From assembly GCA_964612525.1 (NCBI GenBank), contig CAZTCQ010000062.1, positions 1-16,556 of the forward strand: a stretch of 16,556 nt of DNA, read 5' to 3'. Within the stretch, counting starts at the first letter, position 1. Each line of letters starts with the position of its first letter. The translations under genes and the position numbers were made by a program. This document shows, in pieces, positions 1 to 6,289 of the stretch. Below the pieces are notes generated by a model. It was not told the origin of the DNA. It saw only the letters and a list, made by a program, of their open reading frames with translations, and searched no databases. This DNA comes from JAGNRR01 sp964612525. Lineage in GTDB: Bacteria; Bacteroidota; Bacteroidia; Chitinophagales; Chitinophagaceae.

Positions 1-66
1 TACTATGATGTTTTTGAGCAGATTCAAAAAGGTTGCGAGGCAATTATCTCAAAATATCACGAATGA
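1..66 (+). CDS. Possible C-terminal end of a gene cut by the window edge
   Basis: Frame 1 is open from the first base to TGA at 64-66 and reads YYDVFEQIQKGCEAIISKYHE, a normal-looking amphipathic helix such as often ends a cytosolic protein. I do not recognise the family from 21 residues. If real, it is convergent with the DinB-like gene on the minus strand and overlaps its last 23 bases. Frame 2 is also open here (to 73) but gives a less protein-like peptide. The call rests only on residue composition, so confidence is low. Confidence 0.35.
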   Translation, partial: YYDVFEQIQKGCEAIISKYHE

Positions 67-493
67 TTTTTAAATGATGTTCTGTATGGATTTCTAAGAA
101 CTTTTTACTCTCTTTTAAATTTAACTTGCCGAACAAGGGATGCTTAAAATGGCTTTTGGAAGGCAAGGAATTTATTTTGTCCAATAACTTGTAAGTATTC
201 TTAAGTTGTTTTTTAATTCCTTCTAACGTAATTTCCTCTTCTTTCTGATTGGTAGCTGATGGGGCTTTTGCTTTTCCTTTAGGGAATTTTTTTGTAGCAA
301 AAACATATGCCTTTTTCATATTAAATTTCTTGGTATAGTCTTCTTCTTTGGAGCGCATTAGTGAAAGGCATATGCCATTGATAACTAATAAGGAATGGTT
401 TACTTGCCAGCCCACCGTTGCTTTCGAAACGCTTTCTTTTTTAATTTCTATGTGATTAAAGTAGGTTTCTAATTCTTTTAGTTGATTTTCCAT
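44..493 (-). CDS. DinB-like (DUF1569-type) putative metal-binding protein
   Basis: A 149-residue protein that looks like a small four-helix bundle of the DinB/YfiT-like superfamily, closest in feel to DUF1569. Candidate metal ligands fit the superfamily's three-His pattern: His33 in VNHSLL on the second predicted helix, and an HxxxH pair His136/His140 in HTEHHLKII on the last helix. A Lys-rich stretch (about 60-86) separates the halves. No signal peptide or membrane segment is visible, so it should be cytosolic. Members of the superfamily include thiol-dependent transferases and many uncharacterised proteins; the substrate cannot be read from sequence. It starts two bases after the xerD stop codon on the same strand, so the two are probably co-transcribed and translationally coupled. 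The family call is from motif recognition only. Confidence 0.7.
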   Translation of the reverse strand: MENQLKELETYFNHIEIKKESVSKATVGWQVNHSLLVINGICLSLMRSKEEDYTKKFNMKKAYVFATKKFPKGKAKAPSATNQKEEEITLEGIKKQLKNTYKLLDKINSLPSKSHFKHPLFGKLNLKESKKFLEIHTEHHLKIIRDILR

Positions 494-495
494 GA

Positions 496-1401
496 TTATT
501 TATTTTTGTATCTAGGGTGATGAAGGGCAATGGTTTCGCGTAAATAGCTTTTATCTAAATGTGTGTAAATTTCTGTAGTGGTAATGCTCTCATGGCCAAG
601 CATCTCTTGAACGGCTCTCAAGTCAGCGCCGCCCTCTATTAAGTGCGTAGCAAAAGAATGTCTGAAACTATGCGGGTATACATTCTTTTCGATACCTGCC
701 TTTTTTGCTGTGTCTTTAATAATATAAAAAAGCATTGTTCGTGAAAGTGCATTCCCTCTTTTACTTAGGAAGAGTGTATCATTAAAATCTTTCTTGGGCT
801 CAATTTTATTTCGGTAATTTGTTAAATAAAGATTGACGTAATTCACAGCTTGCGATCCAATGGGTACGAGTCGTTCTTTATTTCCTTTTCCAATGACTCT
901 TACAAAACCCGCGTCGGCATAATAATTTGAAATCAATAAATTACTTATTTCAGTGATGCGAAGTCCGCAACTGTAAAGCGTTTCGCAAATTGCTTTATCC
1001 CGTGTTCCTTTCTCGCTGCTGACATCTATGGCGGCCAAGAATTTTTCAATATCCGCTACGCTCAATACCTCGGGAAGTTTACGAGAGAGTTTGGGTGCTT
1101 CTAAAAATTCGGCAGGTGAGGAGTCGATTTCTTCTTCTTGCAATAAAAAATTAAAAAAACTTTTGAGTCCAGAAATAATTCTTGCTTGGCTGCCGACTGC
1201 CAAACCTAGTTCGTTTAAATATTGCAGAAATTTTTGCAAATGATCTAACTGAATATCTTGAAGACTAGGAGTGGTTTCTTGCGAAGCGAAAAAAGAAATT
1301 AGTTTTTTGACATCACGTAGGTAGGCATCAATTGAGTTTTTGCTCAACGATCTTTCAAGGGAAAGAAATGCTTTATATCCTTTTAATTGGCTTTGCCACA
1401 T
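496..1401 (-). CDS. xerD: Tyrosine recombinase XerD/XerC, chromosome dimer resolution
   Basis: A 301-residue tyrosine recombinase, the normal length for XerC/XerD. The N-terminal SAM-like core-binding domain covers about residues 1-95 and the catalytic domain about 110-295. The full catalytic set is visible: Arg148 (CGLRITE), Lys172 (GKGNKER), His244 and Arg247 (HSFRHSF), His270 (LGHES) and nucleophile Tyr279 (EIYTHL). In the family, two subunit types act at dif with FtsK to resolve chromosome dimers. I prefer XerD by overall resemblance to the form usually found in Bacteroidota; XerC cannot be excluded. The ATG at 1401 gives the family N-terminus (MWQSQLKGYKAFLSLERSLS). It is divergent from aroQ across a spacer holding a REP-like repeat and is followed directly by the DinB-like gene. 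There are no att sites or phage genes, so it is a housekeeping recombinase rather than an element integrase. Confidence 0.93.
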   Translation of the reverse strand: MWQSQLKGYKAFLSLERSLSKNSIDAYLRDVKKLISFFASQETTPSLQDIQLDHLQKFLQYLNELGLAVGSQARIISGLKSFFNFLLQEEEIDSSPAEFLEAPKLSRKLPEVLSVADIEKFLAAIDVSSEKGTRDKAICETLYSCGLRITEISNLLISNYYADAGFVRVIGKGNKERLVPIGSQAVNYVNLYLTNYRNKIEPKKDFNDTLFLSKRGNALSRTMLFYIIKDTAKKAGIEKNVYPHSFRHSFATHLIEGGADLRAVQEMLGHESITTTEIYTHLDKSYLRETIALHHPRYKNK

Positions 1402-1404
1402 AGT

Positions 1405-1424
1405 TTTTTGTCAGTTCGCGCGAA
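1405..1424. repeat. Decayed partial copy of the adjacent REP-like repeat
   Basis: The 14 bases TTTTTGTCAGTTCG occur at 1405-1418 and again at 1427-1440, where they enter the left arm of the larger inverted repeat. In this first copy the sequence turns into the perfect 10-base palindrome TTCGCGCGAA (1415-1424) instead of the long arm, so it looks like a truncated or converted copy. It sits directly upstream of the xerD start. Confidence 0.6.
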
Positions 1425-1430
1425 TTTTTT

Positions 1431-1490
1431 TGTCAGTTCGAGCGGAGTCGAAAACCGTTGTTGTACTTCTTGACTCCGCTCGAAGGGACA
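1431..1490. repeat. REP-like imperfect inverted repeat between xerD and aroQ
   Basis: The left arm TGTCAGTTCGAGCGGAGTCG (1431-1450) pairs with the right arm at 1471-1490 at 17 of 20 positions, around a 20-base loop. The core TTCGAGCGGAGTC is GC-rich compared with the surrounding DNA. I recall similar palindromes containing GACTCCGCTC dispersed between genes in many Bacteroidota genomes; that is memory, not a search. There is no T-run after it in either direction, so it is not a typical intrinsic terminator. It may be a REP/MITE-type element. Confidence 0.75.
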
Positions 1491-1525
1491 CTCTTTTATA
1501 GGGCAAAGATTCGTATTTTTATGCT

Positions 1526-1978
1526 GTGAAAAAAATCGGAATTTTAAACGGTCCTAATTTAAATCTCTTAGGCACACGCGAACCTGAAATTTATGGATCA
1601 AAAACGTTTGATGTTTTTTTAGCTGAACTTAAAAATCGTTTTGCGAATGTTGAGTTTGCGTACAGGCAATCTAATGTGGAAGGAGAACTCATTAATCAAT
1701 TGCAAACTTGGGAGAAAACACTAGATGGTATTATTATAAACTTAGCTGGTTATTCTCACACTTCGGTTTCCTTAGCGGATACGCTTAAAGCTATGTCTTT
1801 ACCCGTGGTAGAAGTGCATATTAGTAATGTATATGCCCGTGAGGAATTCAGGCATCGGTCTTTATCGGCAGCTCATTGCCAAGGTTGTATAATGGGCTTG
1901 GGGCTCGAGGGCTATGCGCTGGCCGCACAATTTTTACTTAACAATCACAATGGGTCGGGTCGTGACCTCATTACTTAA
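1526..1978 (+). CDS. aroQ: 3-dehydroquinate dehydratase, type II
   Basis: A 150-residue protein of the usual length for the dodecameric type II enzyme, which converts 3-dehydroquinate to 3-dehydroshikimate in the shikimate pathway in the cytosol. Family landmarks are in order: the opening ILNGPNLNLLGTREP, lid-loop Arg18 and catalytic Tyr23 (EIYG), Asn72 and His78 (NLAGYSHTS; the family usually has a Pro after this Asn, here Leu73), Glu96 and catalytic His98 (EVHISN), Arg105, and the ending GLGLEGYALA. The start is GTG; the ATG five bases upstream meets a stop at once in its own frame. The last ten or so residues run past the usual family end, and the final 45 bases overlap the convergent lipoprotein gene. 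It is divergent from xerD. A -7-like TATTTTTA lies only four bases before the GTG. Confidence 0.95.
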   Translation: MKKIGILNGPNLNLLGTREPEIYGSKTFDVFLAELKNRFANVEFAYRQSNVEGELINQLQTWEKTLDGIIINLAGYSHTSVSLADTLKAMSLPVVEVHISNVYAREEFRHRSLSAAHCQGCIMGLGLEGYALAAQFLLNNHNGSGRDLIT

Positions 1979-2410
1979 ATTCCCGGCCTCATCTCTCACA
2001 AACACCTCGAATTGAACGGTGTCGGTAAGTTTGTGAATCGTTGTGTCATCTCTGGCAATAAAAGTATTTGGATTAACGCGCACAACAAATGAACCTCGTA
2101 TACCGTCATCAGTCACAACTGGTTCTGGTATCGGGGGGAAGTCATAAAAGTCTTGCGTACTATCTCTGCTGTCAACAAAGGTTATGTTTTGTAGTGGAAC
2201 AGGATCTCCGATAGGGCCAATGTCAGCATCGCCGTCTTGAAAGTCAAACAGAAAGGTTATATCTTCAAACTCGCCTCGGCCACTATCCGCTACTTCAACG
2301 CTCGACTGGCTTATATAAACTATTTCCGGTATGGGCGACATTTTATTTTTATAACACCCCCACACCACAAGGGTCACCAATAAGAAAGCTAGTATCTTTG
2401 CGAAACGCAT
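1934..2410 (-). CDS. Putative lipoprotein with Ig-like/Asp-rich fold
   Basis: I do not recognise a named family. From the ATG at 2410 the protein has 158 residues. It opens with a lipoprotein signal (MRFAKILAFLLVTLVVWGC) with lipid-anchored Cys19; Trp at -2 of the lipobox is unusual. The mature part is short beta-strand-like segments with an Asp-rich loop (FDFQDGDADIG) and a late VQFEVFVRDEAGNLSNEVTT segment, resembling an Ig- or cadherin-like domain, possibly calcium-binding. An ATG at 2455 would add 15 residues in front of the signal. I chose 2410 because a perfect TAnnTTTG box sits five bases upstream of it, inside the longer reading frame. The 3' end overlaps aroQ by 45 bases. It likely faces the periplasm or cell surface. 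Confidence 0.75.
   Translation of the reverse strand: MRFAKILAFLLVTLVVWGCYKNKMSPIPEIVYISQSSVEVADSGRGEFEDITFLFDFQDGDADIGPIGDPVPLQNITFVDSRDSTQDFYDFPPIPEPVVTDDGIRGSFVVRVNPNTFIARDDTTIHKLTDTVQFEVFVRDEAGNLSNEVTTRPIVIVK
2393..2400 (+). promoter_or_regulatory. Putative -7 box TATCTTTG for the LuxE-like gene
   Basis: This is a perfect match to the Bacteroidota -7 consensus TAnnTTTG, ending 33 bases before the TTG start at 2434. It lies inside the signal-peptide codons of the opposite-strand lipoprotein gene. No TTG -33 box is seen at the expected distance. Confidence 0.5.
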
Positions 2411-2415
2411 ATAGT

Positions 2416-2423
2416 CAAAGTTA
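2416..2423 (-). promoter_or_regulatory. Putative -7 box TAACTTTG for the lipoprotein gene
   Basis: A perfect TAnnTTTG match reading leftward, five bases before the ATG at 2410. A transcript started here would have almost no leader. The nearest upstream TTG is 14 bases away, shorter than the usual 17-23 spacer, so I do not claim a -33 element. Confidence 0.5.
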
Positions 2424-2433
2424 ATTTTTTTTC

Positions 2434-3420
2434 TTGTCAATCGTTGATTCGCCATATCATATCTTCACCTTAGAACGCAAAGATTTTCTTAATGCAGCTA
2501 TTGAAACCTTTCAATACCAAGCAGTCCATTGTGAAATTTATAAAAAGTACATCTGTCAAATTGGTGTTACCATCAGTGAGGTTGCGGCATTAGCGGATAT
2601 ACCATTTTTACCAATTCAGTTTTTTAAAACGCATAAAGTGGTTAGCGCTCAAAAAGAAAATTATTTGCTTTTTGAAAGCAGCGCTACAACCTCTCAGACG
2701 CCGTCCAAGCATTATGTGGCTGATAAAAAGTTGTACGAGTACAGTATATTAAAATCCTTTGAAATTGCGCTGGGACCTCTCCAAGGAAAGATCATTTTAG
2801 GACTCTTGCCACATTATTTAGATAGGAAGAATAGTTCACTCATATATATGGTGGATTATTTAATGAAAAACTCTGGTCAAAACATGGATGGTTTTTTTCT
2901 AGACAAAGAAGAAGAACTTTTCAAACTACTTCAGCAGTTAGAGGCTCAAGGTCAAGAAGTAGTTCTCTTTGGAGTAACTTTTGCTTTATTAGACTTTGCT
3001 AAAAAATACTCCTTAACTATGAAGCATACACGCATAATAGAAACAGGCGGCATGAAAGGTAGGCGCGAAGAGATGACCCGAGAGGCTATACACCATCAAT
3101 TGCAAGCTGCTTTTGGGCTAAGAGCAATTTTCTCGGAATACGGAATGGCTGAGCTACTCTCACAATCTTACTATTTAGAAAATAAAAAATTTGTTCCTCC
3201 CACTTGGAAACGAGCACTGGTTCGGGATGCATTCGATCCATTTGACGTGACGGAGCAGGGCAAAGGAGCGTTGAATATTATAGACTTGGCCAATCGAGAT
3301 TCATGCAGTTTTATAGCTACGGATGATTTGGGCGTTGTGGATCATAAGGGAAATTTTGAGGTGCTAGGCCGATTAGACGCGAGCGAAATTAGAGGTTGTA
3401 ATCTTTTATTGAGCGAGTAA
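2434..3420 (+). CDS. LuxE-like acyl-protein synthetase / adenylate-forming enzyme
   Basis: A 328-residue protein of the LuxE/acyl-protein synthetase branch of the adenylate-forming (ANL) superfamily, often labelled 'acyl transferase' in Bacteroidota. Visible landmarks: IPFLPIQFFK (56-65); a Ser/Thr-rich P-loop-like ESSATTSQTPSKHY (81-94); IIETGGMKGRREEM (201-214); a SEYGMAE substrate/adenylate loop (234-240); an ATDDLG segment (295-300) matching the ribose-binding Asp region; and GRLDASEIRG (312-321), the hinge toward a missing or very short C-terminal domain. LuxE itself activates a fatty acid for the luciferase aldehyde supply, but no lux genes are here, so the substrate is unknown. The only usable start is TTG at 2434; an in-frame stop lies at 2422-2424. 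It is divergent from the lipoprotein and 100 bases upstream of topA. Confidence 0.8.
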   Translation: MSIVDSPYHIFTLERKDFLNAAIETFQYQAVHCEIYKKYICQIGVTISEVAALADIPFLPIQFFKTHKVVSAQKENYLLFESSATTSQTPSKHYVADKKLYEYSILKSFEIALGPLQGKIILGLLPHYLDRKNSSLIYMVDYLMKNSGQNMDGFFLDKEEELFKLLQQLEAQGQEVVLFGVTFALLDFAKKYSLTMKHTRIIETGGMKGRREEMTREAIHHQLQAAFGLRAIFSEYGMAELLSQSYYLENKKFVPPTWKRALVRDAFDPFDVTEQGKGALNIIDLANRDSCSFIATDDLGVVDHKGNFEVLGRLDASEIRGCNLLLSE

Positions 3421-3462
3421 GAAATGTTCTTGATGTAACTTCGTTCATTAGTTGTGCAATGC

Positions 3463-3497
3463 TCAGTTTGAAAAAATGATATATCATTGCAAACTGA
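3463..3497. repeat. Nested palindrome in the topA leader
   Basis: Outer arms TCAGTTTG (3463-3470) and CAAACTGA (3490-3497) are perfect complements. Between them lies the perfect 12-base palindrome ATGATATATCAT (3476-3487). The spacers are asymmetric (five A on the left, TG on the right). No T-run follows, so it is not an ordinary terminator for the upstream gene. It could be an operator or an mRNA hairpin 23 bases before the topA start. Confidence 0.6.
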
Positions 3498-3510
3498 ATT
3501 GTTAATAAAG

Positions 3511-3516
3511 AAGGAG
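3511..3516 (+). promoter_or_regulatory. Shine-Dalgarno AAGGAG before topA
   Basis: AAGGAG lies four bases before the ATG at 3521. Clear Shine-Dalgarno sequences are uncommon in Bacteroidota, and I saw no equally good one before the other leader genes of this window. It supports the ATG at 3521 as the topA start. Confidence 0.6.
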
Positions 3517-3520
3517 AAGA

Positions 3521-5995
3521 ATGGCAAAAAATTTAGTTATTGTGGAGTCGCCAGCCAAGGCGAAGACAATTGAAAAAATTCTAGGGAAGGACTTTAAAGT
3601 GACTTCTTGTTTTGGGCATGTCCGTGATTTGGAAAAAGCTAATATGGGCATTGACATTGAAAATGGCTTTGCTCCGAAATACAAAGTAGCCGACGATAAG
3701 AAGAAAGTGGTCAAGGAGATGAAGTCCTTAATGAAAGATGCGGAACATGTATGGCTCGCAACGGATGAGGATCGCGAGGGTGAGGCCATTTCGTGGCATT
3801 TATGTGAAGTCTTAGATTTAGATCCGCTAAAAACTAAGCGGATTGTTTTTCATGAAATTACCAAAAATGCAATCAAAAGTGCAGTAGAAAATCCACGCAC
3901 AGTCAATCTTGATTTAGTAAATGCCCAGCAGGCACGAAGAATTTTAGATCGAATTGTTGGTTTTGAAATTTCTCCTATTTTATGGCGCAAGATCAGCATG
4001 AAAAATAATTTGTCCGCGGGTCGAGTTCAATCCGTATCGGTGCGATTATTGGCGGAGCGTGAAAGAGAAATTCAAGTATTCAAACCTACGAGCAGTTACA
4101 AAGTAGCTGGCTTATTCGCTGCTGAAAACACAGCAAAGAAAATGCAGAGTTTCAAAGCAAATTATTCAAAGAAAAAGGAAAACTCTGCTGATGCCAAAGC
4201 CTTTATGGATTCGTGCAAAGGAGCCACCTACACGATTACCGATATTCAAGTTAAACCAGCGAAGAAAACGCCTTCGGGGCCTTTTACTACTTCAACTATG
4301 CAACAGGAAGCGAGTCGTAAATTGGGTTATTCTGTATCGAAAACAATGCTCCTGGCACAGAGACTCTATGAAGCTGGAAAAATTACTTACATGAGAACAG
4401 ATTCTATGAATCTATCTGAAACGGCCTTGGGTGATATCGAAAAAACGGTTACTGATAAATATGGCAAGGAGTATAACCAAGCTCGAAAGTTTAAATCTAA
4501 AAATGATAGTGCTCAAGAAGCGCACGAAGCGATTCGTCCTACCAATATGGGAGAGGAGGATATCAGCAATTCTGATCAGCAACGTTTATACACCCTAATT
4601 TGGCAACGCACGATGGCCAGTCAGATGGCTGATGCCCAATTGGAGAAAACTACAGCGCAGATTACGATTTCCACGAATCAAGAAAAATTGGTGGCCCGCG
4701 GAGAGATGGTAAAATTTGATGGTTTCTTGCGTTTGTATCTAGAAGGAACGGATGACGAAGATGAGGACGAAGATAAAGATGACGGTATGTTGCCAACACT
4801 ATCTGTAGGTCAAATAATTGATTTAAAGGAACTGAAAGCGACACAGCGTTATACACGTCCACCAGCAAGATTTACAGAAGCAGCCTTGGTAAAAAAATTA
4901 GAGGAGCTCGGAATTGGTCGTCCTTCAACGTATGCACCTACTATTAGTACGATCCAAAAAAGAAAATATGTTGAAAAACTAGAGCTCAAAGGGAAAGAAC
5001 GTGAATATGAAATCATGACGCTCACACCGGATGATAAATTAGAGCAAATTATAGAAACGGAAACCACTGGGGCAGATAAGAATAAATTAATCCCGACAGA
5101 TCTTGGCTTATTGGTTACCGATTTTCTAAAAAAGCACTTCAAGCAAGTCATGGATTATGAGTTCACGGCCAAGATTGAAGAGCAGTTTGATGAAGTGGCT
5201 AATGGTAAGAAAGTTTGGAATTCGGTGCTCGGAGAGTTTTATGACCCCTTTCATGAGCGCGTAGAAGATACCCTTGAAAATGCTGAAACCGAAAGTGGAG
5301 AACGCTCACTAGGTGATCATCCTGAAACAGGCTTGCCAATTATAGCGCGTATGGGTCGTTATGGTCCTATGGTGCAAATGGGGCCGCAACAAGTAAACGA
5401 TGATGATCCCAAGCCTAAATATGCCAAGCTGCAGCCAGGGCAAAGTATTGAAACGATATCTTTGGAAGAGTCATTAGTGTTGTTTCTACTACCTCGAGAA
5501 TTGGGTATGCTAGAAGAGAAGCCGATTGTCATCAATATTGGACGTTTTGGTCCTTATGCGCAGCATGATGGTTTGTTCTATAGTCTTGGTAAAGAACGTG
5601 ATCCTTATACCATAGAATTTGATGAAGCACAGAAGTTGGTAATTGAAAAGCGAGAAGAAAAGCGAAAAAGTACCTTAAAGATTTTTGAAAAAGAAAAAAT
5701 CAAAGTCTTGATTGGTCCTTACGGTCCCTATATCAAAAAAGGATTAAGAAACTATCGTATTCCTAAAGAACGTCATGAGGATGCTGCCAATATTACTTTA
5801 GAAGAAGCGCTTCATTTTATGGAGGAACACATGAAAAATCCTCGCGGGCGCAAGAAGAAAGCGGCAGCTAAAAAGGCAGGCCCAACCAAAAAGAAAGCGG
5901 CCACTAAAAAGAAAAAAAAGAAAGCCACTAAAAAGAAAACGGCCACTAAAAAGAAAGCCGCAGTAAAAAAAGCAGCTACTAAAAAGCAGGATTAA
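3521..5995 (+). CDS. topA: DNA topoisomerase I (type IA)
   Basis: An 824-residue type IA topoisomerase that relaxes negative supercoils. The N-terminal Toprim domain has Glu9 (VESPAKAKTI) and the acidic cluster TDEDREGE (81-88). GRVQSVSVRLL follows at 168-178, then the catalytic ITYMRTDS with Tyr290 and Arg292, and GIGRPSTYAPT (464-474). Instead of zinc fingers, the C-terminal part has three repeats of the GxYGP/GxFGP type (RMGRYGPMVQ near 610, NIGRFGPYAQ near 672, LIGPYGPYIK near 730). An acidic insert DDEDEDEDKDD lies at 411-421. The protein ends in a Lys/Ala/Thr tail from about 775, like a histone H1 tail and presumably DNA-binding. The start fits the family and a strong Shine-Dalgarno. 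The TAA overlaps the next start codon as TAATG, so the downstream small gene is probably translationally coupled. Confidence 0.96.
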   Translation: MAKNLVIVESPAKAKTIEKILGKDFKVTSCFGHVRDLEKANMGIDIENGFAPKYKVADDKKKVVKEMKSLMKDAEHVWLATDEDREGEAISWHLCEVLDLDPLKTKRIVFHEITKNAIKSAVENPRTVNLDLVNAQQARRILDRIVGFEISPILWRKISMKNNLSAGRVQSVSVRLLAEREREIQVFKPTSSYKVAGLFAAENTAKKMQSFKANYSKKKENSADAKAFMDSCKGATYTITDIQVKPAKKTPSGPFTTSTMQQEASRKLGYSVSKTMLLAQRLYEAGKITYMRTDSMNLSETALGDIEKTVTDKYGKEYNQARKFKSKNDSAQEAHEAIRPTNMGEEDISNSDQQRLYTLIWQRTMASQMADAQLEKTTAQITISTNQEKLVARGEMVKFDGFLRLYLEGTDDEDEDEDKDDGMLPTLSVGQIIDLKELKATQRYTRPPARFTEAALVKKLEELGIGRPSTYAPTISTIQKRKYVEKLELKGKEREYEIMTLTPDDKLEQIIETETTGADKNKLIPTDLGLLVTDFLKKHFKQVMDYEFTAKIEEQFDEVANGKKVWNSVLGEFYDPFHERVEDTLENAETESGERSLGDHPETGLPIIARMGRYGPMVQMGPQQVNDDDPKPKYAKLQPGQSIETISLEESLVLFLLPRELGMLEEKPIVINIGRFGPYAQHDGLFYSLGKERDPYTIEFDEAQKLVIEKREEKRKSTLKIFEKEKIKVLIGPYGPYIKKGLRNYRIPKERHEDAANITLEEALHFMEEHMKNPRGRKKKAAAKKAGPTKKKAATKKKKKKATKKKTATKKKAAVKKAATKKQD
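5900..5956 (+). repeat. Three copies of a 15-base repeat in the topA tail
   Basis: GCCACTAAAAAGAAA occurs at 5900-5914, 5924-5938 and 5942-5956, encoding ATKKK-type units of the basic tail. Spacings of 24 and 18 bases keep the frame. Together with the neighbouring A-runs this tract is prone to slippage and expansion. Confidence 0.85.
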
Positions 5996-6213
5996 TGTCA
6001 GAGCAAAATCAAAGAGAACCGCGTAAGCCAATTGGCATGGGCACCTATTATCACATTGGGGCAGGAGCTATTTATCTTTTTGCCGCCTTTATGTTGTACA
6101 CCCGAGCTCCAGAATCTTGGGATAAGGGAGTAGCACATGGTGTTGCACTGGTAGCGGCTTTGTATGGTGCATTTCGTGTGGGTCGAGGAGTGTTGAATAT
6201 CCTCCGGAAGTAA
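5995..6213 (+). CDS. Small two-helix membrane protein coupled to topA
   Basis: A 72-residue protein of no family I can name. A polar N-terminus with several charged residues (1-13) is followed by IGMGTYYHIGAGAIYLFAAF, with a first membrane helix at about 18-36, a short charged loop (RAPESWDKG), and a second helix at about 45-62. It ends with RVGRGVLNILRK. The sequence is Gly/Ala-rich and looks conserved in style, not random. The ATG overlaps the topA stop (TAATG), the strongest sign that it is a real, co-translated gene. A role in membrane or envelope is all that can be inferred; there is no visible link to topoisomerase function beyond the coupling. Confidence 0.75.
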   Translation: MSEQNQREPRKPIGMGTYYHIGAGAIYLFAAFMLYTRAPESWDKGVAHGVALVAALYGAFRVGRGVLNILRK

Positions 6214-6289
6214 TTTTATTATTTTCTTAGTCTTCGGGAGATACGATTCATACGGTCTTTTCGTTAAGAAATAGTATAATTGTATTCCT

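Noticed and set aside
496..1401. Tyrosine recombinase as an integrase marking a mobile element
   Set aside because: It has the standard Xer length and domains, with housekeeping neighbours and no phage, transfer or attachment-site sequences around it.
1470..1502. TTGACT and TATAGG as an aroQ promoter
   Set aside because: TTGACT is part of the inverted-repeat arm, and the 21-base spacing to TATAGG is too long for a standard promoter.
4849..5151. Open frame of 100 codons antisense to topA
   Set aside because: It lies wholly inside a strongly supported topA region, has no family signature, and follows from the codon use of the real gene.
5798..6031. Phe/Leu-rich antisense frame that looks like a membrane protein
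   Set aside because: It is the reverse of the Lys codons in the topA tail; AAA/AAG read backwards give TTT/CTT.
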